DNA of 64,000 bases, from contig PDHQ01000102.1 in the NCBI GenBank assembly GCA_003339415.1, positions 1-64,000 of the forward strand, in the 5' to 3' direction. The position numbers were made by a program, and so were the translations under genes. This DNA comes from Ophiocordyceps camponoti-saundersi (nom. inval.) (Eukaryota; Ascomycota; Sordariomycetes; Hypocreales; Ophiocordycipitaceae). Position 1 is the first letter of the stretch. The number at the start of each line of letters is the position of its first letter. The notes below the pieces were generated by a model that had not been told where the DNA came from, did not search any database, and was given only the letters and a program-made list of their open reading frames with translations. Below, in pieces: positions 23,377-34,299 of this stretch.

Positions 23377-23796
23377 GTATAAATTATTTAAAATAAAAAG
23401 CTACCTAAGCTATTTTTTTTATTTTTAATATTTATAATTAGAAATCCTTTTTAGCGAATATATCTTAAAATATAAAGCTTTATTTTTATATAATAAAAGC
23501 GGTAATATTAAGTTAAATAGTAAACTTTTTTTATAAGGCTTTTACTTATCCTTAGATTCTAAAACTAGGAAAAGTAAGTTTTAGTTTAATTTATAAATTT
23601 AGATTTTTAGAATACTATTTTATAATATAACTTTTAAGAAAAAAGGGAATAAGTTATATAAGTTTATCTATATAATCCTCGCTTTAAGCTATAACTTATT
23701 TTAAAATATTTATAAATTAGTTAATATTTTAGTAAATAATAGTTTAATTAGTTTCCCTAATTTAATTAAAAGTAATATTAAAAATATTAGCTAGTT
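23377..23796 (-). other. Degenerate stretch of element X
   Basis: RIP-mutated sequence between small element copy 3 and duplicated segment D2. A minus-strand frame can be read through stops (KLIxLIPFFLK, ITAFII), but no motif could be identified. It may be part of the missing pol region. Confidence 0.35.
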
Positions 23797-24745
23797 TAAA
23801 TTATTTAATATTTTTAGCTTATAATTAAACTTATTATTTAAATAATTTTTATAAGTTTAATTAGTTATATAATTATAAATTATTATCTAACTTTAAATAT
23901 AAATTCTAAAAATAGTTATAATAAAAATAAAAAATTTTATTAATTATTTATACTATTTTTTCTTTTTTTAAGGAAGGTAGTTTAGGTTTTTTTAAATTAA
24001 ACGATAATATAGGAGGATCCGGAAAATATTATTTCCCTAAAATATTTTTCTTCGAGGTAGATAATTCCCTTTTTAGAGAGGATTCTTATAATATAAAGGT
24101 TTTCTTACCTTTATCTAATAAAAAGAACTTAGCCTTTTCCTTACTTTTATCTTAAAAAAGGAGCTTAATATTCTTACTATCTTTTTCTTATAAGGTAAGT
24201 TATTTACTTTTATTTTTAATATTATTTCTAATTTAAAAGTATTCTTAAATAAAAGGTAGCTAATTTTCTAAAAAAATTTTAAATAAGTAAAAAATATTAT
24301 TTAATATATACCTTAGTTAATTTACTTATTTAAATAATTAATTATAATTTATAACTATATTTAGATTAATTAGGAAATAATTAATTATAATAAGTAACTT
24401 AGTTTTTTAGGGATTATCCTAATATAGTAAATATTTTCTAATTAGCTTTATTTCTCTATATTATAAAGGAGGGAATTTACCTTTAAAAGGGTAAAATTTC
24501 TTTACTTTTTTATAAATATTAAAAATATAAGCTTTTTCTTTCTTAGCTATAATTTCTTCTTTAATTACCTTAAGAAGTTTAGGGGTAAAGAAATAATATA
24601 TAGCTAAGGTAATATAATAAATATAATAAAGCTTTCTTCTAAGCTAAAAATCTACGCTTATAAAGTCTTATTAGTAAAAATATTTTAGGTCTAACTTATT
24701 ACCTTAATAGCTAGAAATCTATAAGTTAGTATAATATAAAGTTAC
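23797..24745 (-). repeat. Duplicated segment D2, copy 2
   Basis: Same orientation as 20150-21085 and more RIP-mutated. Carries the same unknown minus-strand frame. The words CTTCGAGGTAGATA (near 24051) and GGGAATTTACC (near 24472) anchor the alignment. Confidence 0.88.
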
Positions 24746-25059
24746 TATTAGTTATTATACGCTTATATATATAATCTTCTAATAAGTATATATACTAAGC
24801 TAGCTATTAAATATAATATATAGAAAAGGGAGATAAGCTAGCTATTAATTATAAGATTATAAAATAGCTATTATAAAAGGTATAAATATAAATAAAAGTC
24901 TTTTAAGAATTAAAATAATAATTATAAAAGAATTTAAATTTTTACTTAAAGGAATATTAAGCTAATTTATAGCTAGAAACTTAAAAAAGATTTTTTAATA
25001 TAATCTTAAAAATATTTACCTAAAGGGATTTTACGGTAATTTCCATATATATTAGTAAA
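24746..25059. other. AT-rich stretch, probably 5' untranslated region/LTR of gypsy X
   Basis: No gene seen. Contains a repeated AAGCTAGCTATTAA word (near 24794 and 24837). By position it lies between the gag candidate and the right LTR of element X. Confidence 0.4.
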
Positions 25060-25175
25060 ATAAAGATTTCCTAATATATAGTAATTTCCTAGTATATAGG
25101 GATTTTCTAGTAAAATCTAAAGATTTCCTAATATATAGTAATTTCCTAATATATAAGGATTTCCTAGTAAAATCC
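25060..25175. repeat. Imperfect tandem repeat, about 60-bp period
   Basis: Units made of GATTTCCTAATATATAGTA, then ATTTCCTAGTATATAGGG and TTTCTAGTAAAATC follow each other about twice, with decayed units on both sides. Probably a subrepeat within the LTR of element X. Confidence 0.65.
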
Positions 25176-25230
25176 GGAGATTTCTAAAAGTATATTTTAA
25201 TACTAAATCTAGTAAGAAATCTTAATAAAA

Positions 25231-25401
25231 TCCTAAGAGTTATTATAGAGAAATCTTAAGAGGAAATCCTAGTAATTTCCTAAGCGTAAAGGTAATAAAG
25301 TTTCTAAAAGAAATCTAAGTAAAATCCTAAGGGAGAAATCTTAGTAAAATATTATAAAAGGTTAGGCGATTTATAGAGGTATTATTATATATCCTATATT
25401 A
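25231..25401 (-). repeat. LTR segment of gypsy X (right)
   Basis: Partner of 2266-2436 over 171 bp without gaps. After 25401 the two sequences diverge, which sets the LTR end. The full LTR must extend further left, perhaps into 25060. Confidence 0.7.
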
Positions 25402-25425
25402 CCCTTCGTAATATATTACCTCGCT
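25402..25425. other. Short flank between gypsy X and the copia-like element
   Basis: 24 bp. It ends with TCGCT, the left target duplication of the copia-like element. The sequence resumes after 50110 with TTGCT, so before that insertion it ran straight into 50116-50631. Confidence 0.6.
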
Positions 25426-25934
25426 TATTAGAATATATATATCGCTAGCTGCTTAGGAATATAATACGCGTTAAATACGCGTAGTACGCGTCGTAGAGAT
25501 AACTATCTCTATATAAATAAAGTAGGAGGTTAGGGATACGTATAAAAAGGAGTCGAACTTAAGATAATACTAATCTAAGACTAATATAATATTAATATAA
25601 TATACGAAGTTAATATAAAAAGAGGATAGGGAGGTAGTTAGTAGGAGGCGGAACGTATATATAATATATTTACTTTTTTATATTTTTTTAAAAGAAAGAT
25701 AAGTTATAAATAAAATTATTATTTAATCTTTTATAACTTTATTAGCTAGAGTATATCGTATAGTAAACGTAATATTCTTATATATTATATAATCTAAATA
25801 AGTTACTTAAATTTTATTATCTAAGTTAATATAGTATATATATTTTAAGATTAATTTATTAATATTTTTATTATAAGAAATTTATAATATAATTTTAGCT
25901 ACCTATTTAGCTTAGGAAAGATACCTAATTAATA
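25426..25934 (+). repeat. 5' LTR of copia-like copy II
   Basis: Starts TATTAGAATATA, ends CCTAATTAATA (CCTAACCGACA in the best preserved copy). Followed by TTAATTAATAATAAAG, the presumed primer-binding area, too mutated to assign a tRNA. Confidence 0.92.
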
Positions 25935-26888
25935 TTAATTAATAATAAAGCTAAGTTATATCGTAAACTTAATTATTTTTTATTACTTAAAACTTAGTTA
26001 ACTAATATAAGCTAAAATATTAGCTTTATTATTATTTAACTTTAGTTTAAATTAGAAATAAAAAAGTAATTTAAATAATAAATATTTACTAAAATACTAA
26101 CTCTTAGGAAATTATAATTATTATTTTAATAATATATAAATATATTTTAACTAATATCTAATTAGTAACTTAATAATTTAAATATCTTAATACTTAGCGA
26201 TAACTTATTATAAGTTAATATTATTTATTTTTTCTTTTTTTTATTTTTAATTTAAGATTTTTAGGAACTTACTTTAATTTTAATCTAAAATCTTATTAAC
26301 CTTAGATTAGTTTTAATAGTTATTTTATAACTATTATTTACTAAGCTTTTATAAATTTAATACTAAGAGTTTCTTATAATTAAGTTAATTTAGTAATATA
26401 TAAGAGATAAAAATAATAAAAGATAAAAATAATAAAAAAAGAAAAAGTAAAATCCCTAAAACTAAAGTTCCTTACCTCTACTCCTAACGCGGATATTTAA
26501 GAGGGCGTAACGCGTAACGATCGCATAAGGCTAGCTAAGTAATATTACTATATTAATAATATTAGTTAGATATCGACTTAAATATAAATAGGGATTAGAT
26601 TATTATTAAACTTATTTTAATATATTAGTTTTTATATAAAAGTATATTATCGCTTATAAACGTAATAAAAGCTTATATAAAAATAATAATAGCTAAAATA
26701 GTTTATTAAGTTAATATTAATTTATATAAAATTAAGTTTTAATAAGCTATATATATATTATTATACTAAATACCTTTTTTAGCGTACTAATAATAAATAA
26801 TTACTAGCTAAAATATTTATTTTTAATAAGCGTTAATAGCTAGCTTTTACTTATTTATATAGCTAATATAATTTTAATATAAGGGCAC
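25935..26888 (+). mobile_element. Copia-like copy II, left part of interior
   Basis: Colinear with 40151-41105. No ORF recognised. It ends at GCAC (26885-26888), the target duplication of Gypsy-1. Confidence 0.85.
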
Positions 26889-27084
26889 TAAAATCCTTTA
26901 ATCGGCCTCAGATTATAAGATTAGATTAGATCGTATAGTATTATACGTTAGGGCAGTAGTGGTCGTGATCCTTTTTATATTAGTCTAATAGTAAGTCTAA
27001 TAATAATAATAATTCCTCTAAGTTCCCCTTTTTTCCTCTAATCCCTTATCCTCTAATACCTTATCCTCTAATACCTATTTAATA
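26889..27084 (-). repeat. Left LTR of Gypsy-1 (3' LTR in element sense)
   Basis: 196 bp, starts TAAAATCC (ancestral TG) and ends TTTAATA (ancestral CA). Keeps several TpG/CpA words (GGCCTCAG, GGGCAGTAGTGGTCGTG), so RIP is weaker here than inside. Confidence 0.92.
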
Positions 27085-27930
27085 AAGTAAGGGGTATTTT
27101 TATTATAGTCGCTTACGATTACCTTCTTTACCTAAACCTCTTTACCGTAATCCTCCGTAAATAGCCTATCGTTATCTAGTCCTAGGGGTATCCCCCCGAT
27201 TTTATTCGAGCTAGTCTCCTAATTTCCTTAGCTTAATAGCCTCGCTTTCTTAATTAATCTTTTATTAGATTAGTTAGCTATACTAAGCCTCTTAGGTCGC
27301 GGCGATAATATATCGGATATTAACCCTCGGTTAGATAGCTATAGAAAAGGGTCCGATATAGGTTATAATATAAGTTAATCAAAGTCCTTAAAGTTTACCT
27401 TAATAACTTAGCGTAGAGTTATCTTAATAGCTCTATCTAGTAGTAGTTAGATAATATTACCTATCGTTATAGATTAAAATACCTCTTATAGCGCCGCTTC
27501 GATAATATCTTTTATTAGATATATATTATAGTTTTTAATATTTATAGAAACGGGCCGCTTTAGTTATATCGAGGATTTATTTAGAATATAAGTTAGCTTA
27601 TTACGAATAAGTAAGATAATTCTCTCTAAATTTTTAATAGCTATTATCTACTTAATAGCTCTCTTAGTAAGCGTGATCGATCGTTCTACTTATATAACTT
27701 ACTAAAATTCCTTTCGTTAGTACTTAAGAAAAGCCCTATAATTAGCTTCTTATCGCTTTTTTTAATCCCTCGTAATAGACCGTTATTCTTCTATCTATAT
27801 CTTATTCTTCTCTAATTACCGCGCTATTAAACTTCGCTACTTAGCTAATAATAATTCGAACGTTTCCTTCTAATAAAGGGTAGTAGAGGCTCTTATAATT
27901 ATAATATAAGTAATATTAGAAGTAGCCCTA
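27085..27930 (-). pseudogene. Gypsy-1: 3' end of extra ORF and 3' untranslated region
   Basis: Homologous to 51868-52700 of Gypsy-2 at both ends. It follows the extra ORF in element sense. No motif was recognised. The stretch next to the LTR (AAGTAAGGGGTATTTT) is shared by both elements. Confidence 0.45.
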
Positions 27931-27972
27931 TCCTTAGATACCTAAATCGATATAGTTATATTCTAAATTATA

Positions 27973-28100
27973 GGGGTAGCTGAAAGTGCTTAAATTAGCG
28001 CGGGCGTATTATAAATCTTAGGGGTAGCTGAAAGTGCTTAAATTAGCGCGGGCGTATTATAAATCCTAGGGGTAGCCGAAGGCGTATAAACCGCCGAAAT
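27973..28100 (-). repeat. 48-bp tandem repeat in the extra ORF of Gypsy-1
   Basis: Units start at 27973, 28021 and 28069 with GGGGTAGC. The first two are almost identical and keep the TpG/CpG-bearing words GCTGAAAGTGCTT and AGCGCGGGCG; the third is partial and diverged. 48 is a multiple of three, so the repeat would add 16 residues per unit. A different short repeat (GTTTAAGAGGGAATCGGTTAG type, 53085-53190) occupies the matching area of Gypsy-2. Confidence 0.9.
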
Positions 28101-29330
28101 AATAGAAGATAGCGATATAGTAAATATAGGCGTTAAAGCGGGATATATCCTCTCTACTATTATAGGGATATTTAAGGATATAAGCGTCGAAGTTAATATC
28201 TTTATAGTAGGTAAGGCTTATACGATAGAAGATTTCGGGTTAATAATAACCGAGGGCTGTATAATAGAAGGCGAAGGATATTTTAGGCTAGTAGTAGCCG
28301 ATATTTTAACCGAAAGCTATATAATAGAAGAAGATCGCTTCGGGCTAGTAGTAGCCGATATTTCTATAACGGAAGATTATAGCTTTATCCTAACTATAAG
28401 TTATACTAACCTTACTTTTAAGGCTTACTCCGGTAATTTAAGCTAACCTTAACCTATATTCTTCTAACTAAAGATAGGTAATATAGTTTTAGGGCCTTAA
28501 GGCGTTTTTAAGGGAGTTATCGTAGTTATAAGTTTAACTATATCCTTATTCCTAATTTTAGATACCGATATAAGGGTATATCCGTCTAACGAATCTTCTA
28601 CTTCGTTATCGGCTATTTCGCTTAATAGTTCTATTAGGAATTAAGGTAGCGTAAGCTAGTTAGCCCGCTAGCCTAATACCCGGCGAATAACCTAATTTAC
28701 GTTAAATTTCGATACTCTTTCTATATCCTAAAATCCCGCCTTAAACCCGTAAGTAATAATAGTAATATTTTAGTTATAACGGCCTTAGCTTTTAAGAGCT
28801 AATTTTAATAAAGCCGCCCCTTATATATTAGTATCTATTATACTTAATAGCTTATCGTATACTATTCGGTTAATACTAAGGATTATTCGCTTCTATAATT
28901 TTTATATAATAATAGAAAATAAATCCGTAATATTAGGTAAGATAGCTTTTTTTATTTTCCTTATACTAGTAATAATCTCTAATATAGGGGGAAGATTACC
29001 TTTATTATCTTTCTTTACCGTATAGTTCGCGAAATAATATATTATAATATATAGTTATTATAACTCCAGTTATAAGATCGGCTAGTTACGCGGTAAGATA
29101 TCTTCTATAATATTCTTATCGGTAGTTTAGAATTTTTAAATATTTTAAGATATTATTACTAAAGCGGTTTCCTTCTATATTACTCTAGCGATATATTATA
29201 ATAGCTAGTCCCCTTTTACGGCCTATTTAGCTAAAACGTAACCGTAAAAAGTTCTAGTTATTATAGTAATCTTAAGGTTCTTAGTAACCTTCGCCTTCTA
29301 ATTTATCTTTATCGTTTAGGTAAAAAAACC
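28101..29330 (-). pseudogene. Extra ORF of Gypsy-1 downstream of integrase
   Basis: A minus-strand frame of at least 150 codons can be read through Gln/Trp-type stops from about 29260 to 28840. It contains ITRTFYGYVLAK, then AVKGD, DKNIIEDILPRN, YYFANYTVKKDNKGN and LEIITSIRKIKKAILPN. Gypsy-2 has a related but diverged protein at the same place (YSYVLAK, VVKGD, NILPKNQP, EIITVI), which argues that it was a real gene kept under selection. The family is unknown to me. It lies between the purine tract and the 3' LTR. The C-terminal part is low-complexity with tandem repeats. Confidence 0.65.
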
Positions 29331-29419
29331 CTAGTATTTTTCGTATTCCGTATAAATCTTCTAATACTAAACGTTAATTATCTTATTTTTTAAGGGGTTT
29401 ACGTTTTTAAGAGTTAGGT

Positions 29420-29840
29420 AGTTATCTTAAGTACCTATAGCGATATAAGAGGAAAATAATAATAATATAATACGCGAAGTAAGGATAGACGTAAAAGGAG
29501 ATAAACGGTACGATAAAAAGTAAGTTAAACGAAAAAACGATAATAATATATAAAATAAAGGTACGTATAAAAGGAGATAACTATACGTTAATAATAGTAA
29601 TATATAATAATTAGTCGTACGTAGGGAAGAAGGAGATAAATATAAGGTATATAAGAAAGAAGATAATAATAGTGCCCGATAATAATCTAATTAAAAAAGA
29701 TTTAATAAGTAAGGAAAGGAAAATAATAATAGTATAGTATACGAAAACGCGAGATATACGGTAATAAAGGTATATACGGGGTATACTTAAAGAGAATAGA
29801 TATAAAGAGAATAGAAAATAAAGTAAGGTAAACGTGCGAA
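29420..29840 (+). repeat. Purine-rich tract of Gypsy-1
   Basis: Long stretch rich in AAAGGAGATAA and ACGATAA words on the plus strand, separating integrase from the extra ORF. Pyrimidine richness on the opposite strand leaves it free of stops and produces a meaningless 78-codon frame. Similar tracts are present in Gypsy-2 and gypsy X. Confidence 0.75.
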
Positions 29841-29849
29841 CAAGCAAAC

Positions 29850-31331
29850 GGACTATTAGTAACTCTTTAGCTATCTAATAGCTATTAATAATTACTATTA
29901 ATTACTATTAACACCTACTATAGTAACTTAATATCTACTATAATAAGTTATTATTCCTACTTAACTTTACGTTTCCCCCCTAACTTCTTATAATAGCGAG
30001 TTCTTATAAGCGTAAGGGTTTTTACCCTAAAGCTTATCTATTCCTTCGCCTAACTTATAGCCCTATCGGGTAGCTATATCCTATATTACTCGCCGTAGGG
30101 GTATTAAATATACTTTACGTAGTATATATAGTTTAAGATCGTCTACGTAAAGCTTTCGCAAAACTTAACGTCCGATAACGCTACGGATTAGATACGTAAT
30201 AGATAAGATAACTTTAATAATAATAGATAGGTTATCCTATATAGTTACGAACTTCCTATATAATATATTTACCTTATCCTACCTTTCCTATACGAAGTTA
30301 CCGACTTATAAGGTATATCGTAGCTTAGTATTATATTTAGTTATATTAAAGTTAGCTAAAATATCCTAGATTATATCCTTTTCTTCTATTATAGCTAATA
30401 CTAAATCGCGGACTATCTAATTATCTTAGTTAAAATAGTTAAAATTAGATTATTTAACTTTAGGTATATCTTTATTTTAGTATATAATTATAGGGTTAAA
30501 TCCTAATATAGCTTTTACTAGAGTTACCCCTAAAGTTTTAACTATTCGAGAATTTAGTATATTAGTAATTTAGGGTAACGCTTTATTTTACGCTTCTAAA
30601 AAGATACCGGACCGCTTAAGACTCTATTTTCGTAATTAATCTTTTACTAATCAGATATACCTCTCCGCTAATCTAATACTCTAAGGGTATAAGACTAGGC
30701 TAAATTTCTATTTAACCCTATATCGCTTAGCTATATTTTCTATAATAGTATTAACGAAATAGCGTCCGTTATCCGAGTAAATAGCTTTAAGCTAGCTAAA
30801 TACTAAACTCTAGTAATATTATTATACGTTTACTACCTCCGGGCTAGTTATATTTTTATATACTTAAGTTAATAGGAAACGCGTTATATAATTTATAGCT
30901 ATTAGAATATATTAATATCTATAAGTACTAATAGGCGTAATAGGTTTTAGGAAGTTAACTATTACTATTTCCTACGGCTTATATATCGTAATCTATCTAT
31001 ATTTTAACTTAAGTAAGCGTAGTGCGGTTTACTAGCAAATTATATAAGATATATAATAATAGGTAATATCTAATCGATAAGTTAGCTACTATAAGATTCC
31101 TCTTAAATTCGCTAGAGTCTTTTCCTTAAAGAAATAGCTTAATATATTATAAGTATTTTATAACTTTAACTAGATATTTAACTATAAATAATACTTAGCT
31201 TACTATTTATTCGATTTAATATAATATAGGATCTTATTCTAAACTCGATATCTAGTAGCTATCCTCTAAATATAGCGATATCTATTATTTAATAATATTT
31301 ATATTCTATTAATAAAAAAGAGCACGATTTC
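29850..31331 (-). pseudogene. Gypsy-1 integrase
   Basis: Minus strand. The core reads YSDNGRYFVNT at about 30780-30748 and LAERYI at about 30671-30654. The Asp (30771-30773) and Glu (30663-30665) are separated by exactly 35 residues, the D35E signature of retroviral-type integrases, and both are still present here. Gypsy-2 has the same core (offset 24918), with the NG after Asp changed to NK. The part below about 30000 is the C-terminal region next to TTTTACCCTAAAGCTTAT. The gene is cut at its upstream end by the LINE insertion at 31342. Confidence 0.88.
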
Positions 31332-31342
31332 TATATATTATA
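31332..31342. repeat. Target duplication of LINE copy B (left)
   Basis: TATATATTATA, repeated at 38669-38679. In Gypsy-2, which lacks this insertion, the matching place reads GTATATTACGGGTCTCC. Confidence 0.75.
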
Positions 31343-31439
31343 AGTTATAATAATCCTTAATTATATTTAATAGATTAAATAAGCAGCTAAAACTTAATAC
31401 GCGCCCGGTATAAGGCGCGATTTAAAAGGAAAAGGTAAG

Positions 31440-33250
31440 ATATTAGCGGCGTTAGATTCGCCGTTTAATTTAGAGTAGGGCTATGCCTAGCCGAGTTCCG
31501 GCCGGGGGTAGTTACGACCGCGGCGGAGGAGGAAGAAATTTTCGTAAAGAAACTAAGGTTATAACGCGCTCCGAATATAAGTTAGATTTATCTATATACC
31601 GGTCTAGAAATACTAACTCTAATAGAAAATATACCGGACGTAATTAGGGATTACTATAAGTCTTAGTTAATAGGAATAAGAAAGAATTATATTATTAACT
31701 ATTAGGTATTATATTAGCTAACGCGTTTCGCGCGGCTTAGGCTATAGTAATAGCTTATAGGGAACTTAAATCGGACTAACTCCGGACCTAGACTAATTAT
31801 ATTACGCGCGAGGAAATTAAGGATATAATTATTACTACCTTTCGTAAATTATTATATTTAGAGATAACGAAATAAGGAGGATACTAAATATAAATATAAG
31901 TTATATCGGCTCCGATTTTATTATATAACTTAGAAAAGAAGCTTCCCCCGCGTTATAAGAAGGAAATTATTATTCGCTTAGCGAATATAATAGATAATAT
32001 TATAAATAAGATAGCACGTAATACCGTATAAGCTATTAATACCGCTATTCGCTTTAACTTATACTTAGCTATATACTACTTTAATAGTAGGGATATTAAA
32101 CTTACTTTCGATAAAGATATAGCTACCTTTACCTAAAACTTAGGCTAAGTTACGCTTATTTTTAGTAATAAGGCGATTATCGTAAATAAGATCTATAACA
32201 TTATTATTAAAAGACTTCCTTTAAACCTTATTATTAGGGAACGCGATAACCTTCTTAATAAGATAGTATAAGTTAATAAAATACCCGTAGCTTATCTATA
32301 AGCGCTTAAGCCCTAGCTTAGATTTACTAAGATAGCGGTTATTATTAGCTTTAAATTATTAGTTAATACTAATAAACTTTACGATAATAGGCTAGCTATT
32401 AACGCTTAGATTTTTTATATAGAGCTATTCTCGGACGCGGTCCGCCCCTAGCGATATTATTATTATTATTATTTTAAGTATATCGCTAAAATATATAAAT
32501 ACCCTAAGCTTTATAGTAAGTATAGAGTAACCGATTATAAGAATAAGGATAATTACTATATTAGAATTAGAGGATACCCGTTTTATTATATCTCTTATAG
32601 CGGGGATTACCTTATATAATCTAAGCTTTACCTTATCGCTATTAAGTACTAAGATTAGGCGAGAGCTTATTATAAGAGATAACTAGTTAGATTTGCTAAG
32701 CTTAGCTTATAATCTATCCTATAACTAACGAAATTAATAATAACCGAGGATATTATTATATATAATATATCCCTAAGCTAGTTTATTACTAGAAAAAAGT
32801 ATAGATAACCCTTAAGCTTTAGAGGGGGCCGCCCCGCTACTAAAATATAAGTAATTAAGGATACCCCTAAAGTAATAAGACGCTTTATCTAATAAGCTTA
32901 GAGTGCCTCCCTCTTTTAGGATATAGATAATATCTTACTTATATAAACTATTAATAAACTAGCTTTATTTCTAGTTTAACTTAACCTTACTATCTAAGAA
33001 AGCGTAAAAGCACTAATTACCCTAGCCCCGGCCTAGACTTAGATAAGATTTATAATTAAGCTATAGAGAAATTATAGCGAAAAAACTAATACTATTATAA
33101 CTATTTCCTTATATTTATAAAAATCCTTTCTTAGAATATAAATAAGCGTACTAAGCTAGCTAAGCTAGTACTTAATAATAAATCGGATTATAATATTATT
33201 ACTCTCTAGGAAACTATTAGCTACCTTAGCGCTAAGCCTCCTCCGCCTAG
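31440..33250 (+). pseudogene. LINE copy B: ORF1/gag-like region
   Basis: Precedes the endonuclease. It starts with a GC-richer leader (CGGCGGAGGAGGAAG near 31520). A plus-strand frame can be read through stops for long parts, but zinc knuckles were not found, so assignment to a gag-like ORF1 is by position. Confidence 0.55.
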
Positions 33251-33259
33251 GACTTCGCC

Positions 33260-33900
33260 TTACCGCCTTATTTATAGTAGCGGCTATATTTTAGTTTATA
33301 TCTATAAAAGATACGATATATTTACTTAGTTCCCGGAAATAAGGGAGGACTAAATAAGTATTACTTTCTATTTTAGACTTTAGTTTATTTCTATCTACTC
33401 TCCCCTTAATACCCCCTATAGCGGTAGCCTCTTAATTTTTTAAAACTTTCCCCTAAACCCTAACTATATCTTAGTCGGTAACTTTAACTTATATTACCCG
33501 CTTTAAGATTATTATAAGAAGCTCTCCGATAACTTAAATTAGCTAATTTATAAGATAACTAAGCTATAATTTTAACTCCTTACCTTAAAGGGAAAATATA
33601 CCCGAATTTTCTATAAATATAAGGATAATATATTAAACTTAGTCTAAGCTATAGTAAACTTATATATACGTTATACTAGTCTAGACCTTAACCTTATTAA
33701 ATCTAACTATATCCCCTAGTCTCTTATAGCCGGTATTCTTATACTTATAGCGGCGCGTATACCGCGCTTATAGTAAAGATAAGCGGACTTAGATTTAGTT
33801 TACCGTAAGTCCCTAGCTAAGATTACCTTTTTACTTTCCCCTCTTACTAACTTAATAAAGATCGATAACGCTTTTAACCGATTTTACTAAAAGCTATAAC
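33260..33900 (+). pseudogene. LINE copy B APE-type endonuclease
   Basis: Plus strand, at 33477-33512 reads GNFNLYYPL followed by a stop and D, the mutated form of GDFNLHHPLWD, the conserved Asp-Asn motif of LINE endonucleases. It continues as YKKLSDNLN and LKGKYTRIFY with DNILNLV, matching the C-terminal half of the fold. RIP changed GAC to AAC and CA to TA. Inactive. Confidence 0.85.
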
Positions 33901-34299
33901 TTATTATTAACTAGATAATACCGTTTATCGCCCCCTCTTATTCTCGTAAGGCGGCGTAGTTTACCTTAGCTATAGCCTTAGCTATTTAAATAGCTAAGCG
34001 AGCCTAGCGTAAATATAGGTCCCTCTTTTCGGACTCCTTTTAGTAATAGCTTTAAAAGATAGCTTTTACTTAAAAAATAGCTATAAACTTAGTAAGATAT
34101 ACTTATTAGCGATCTTTCCTTTATATTATTACTAGCTTACCTTTTAAGTTTTAGTATATTAAGCGTTAAGCACGTATCCGGAGTAATCTCCCCTAAGATC
34201 CGGTTTATCTCCTTACGCTAAGAATAACTAATAAATCTTAGGCTAATAGCTATATAGCTAAAGCTAATATCTTAGCTAATTAGTTCTTATCTTAGCTTT

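Larger units (their letters stand above)
2265..25401 (-). mobile_element. Gypsy element X, old and heavily nested
   Basis: A long block bounded by a direct repeat (2266-2436 and 25231-25401, 171 bp, colinear without gaps), read here as the inner part of two LTRs. An integrase core of Ty3/Gypsy type lies on the minus strand at 5960-6359, and further minus-strand reading frames lie at 3655-4376 and 20480-21090. In minus orientation a purine-rich stretch (reverse complement of 2437-2450) directly precedes the left LTR, as a polypurine tract should. Removing the nested elements (6360-8139, 8756-17849, 21602-23376) leaves roughly 10 kb, a usual gypsy length. Its reverse transcriptase was not located, and 17869-21600 may contain further insertions. 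The outer limits are inferred. Confidence 0.6.

Noticed and set aside
29611..29847. 78-codon open frame on the minus strand
   Set aside because: It lies in a purine-rich tract, so the minus strand is pyrimidine-rich and stop-free by composition. The protein is a low-complexity mix of Leu, Ile, Phe, Tyr and Ser, with no counterpart at the same place in Gypsy-2.
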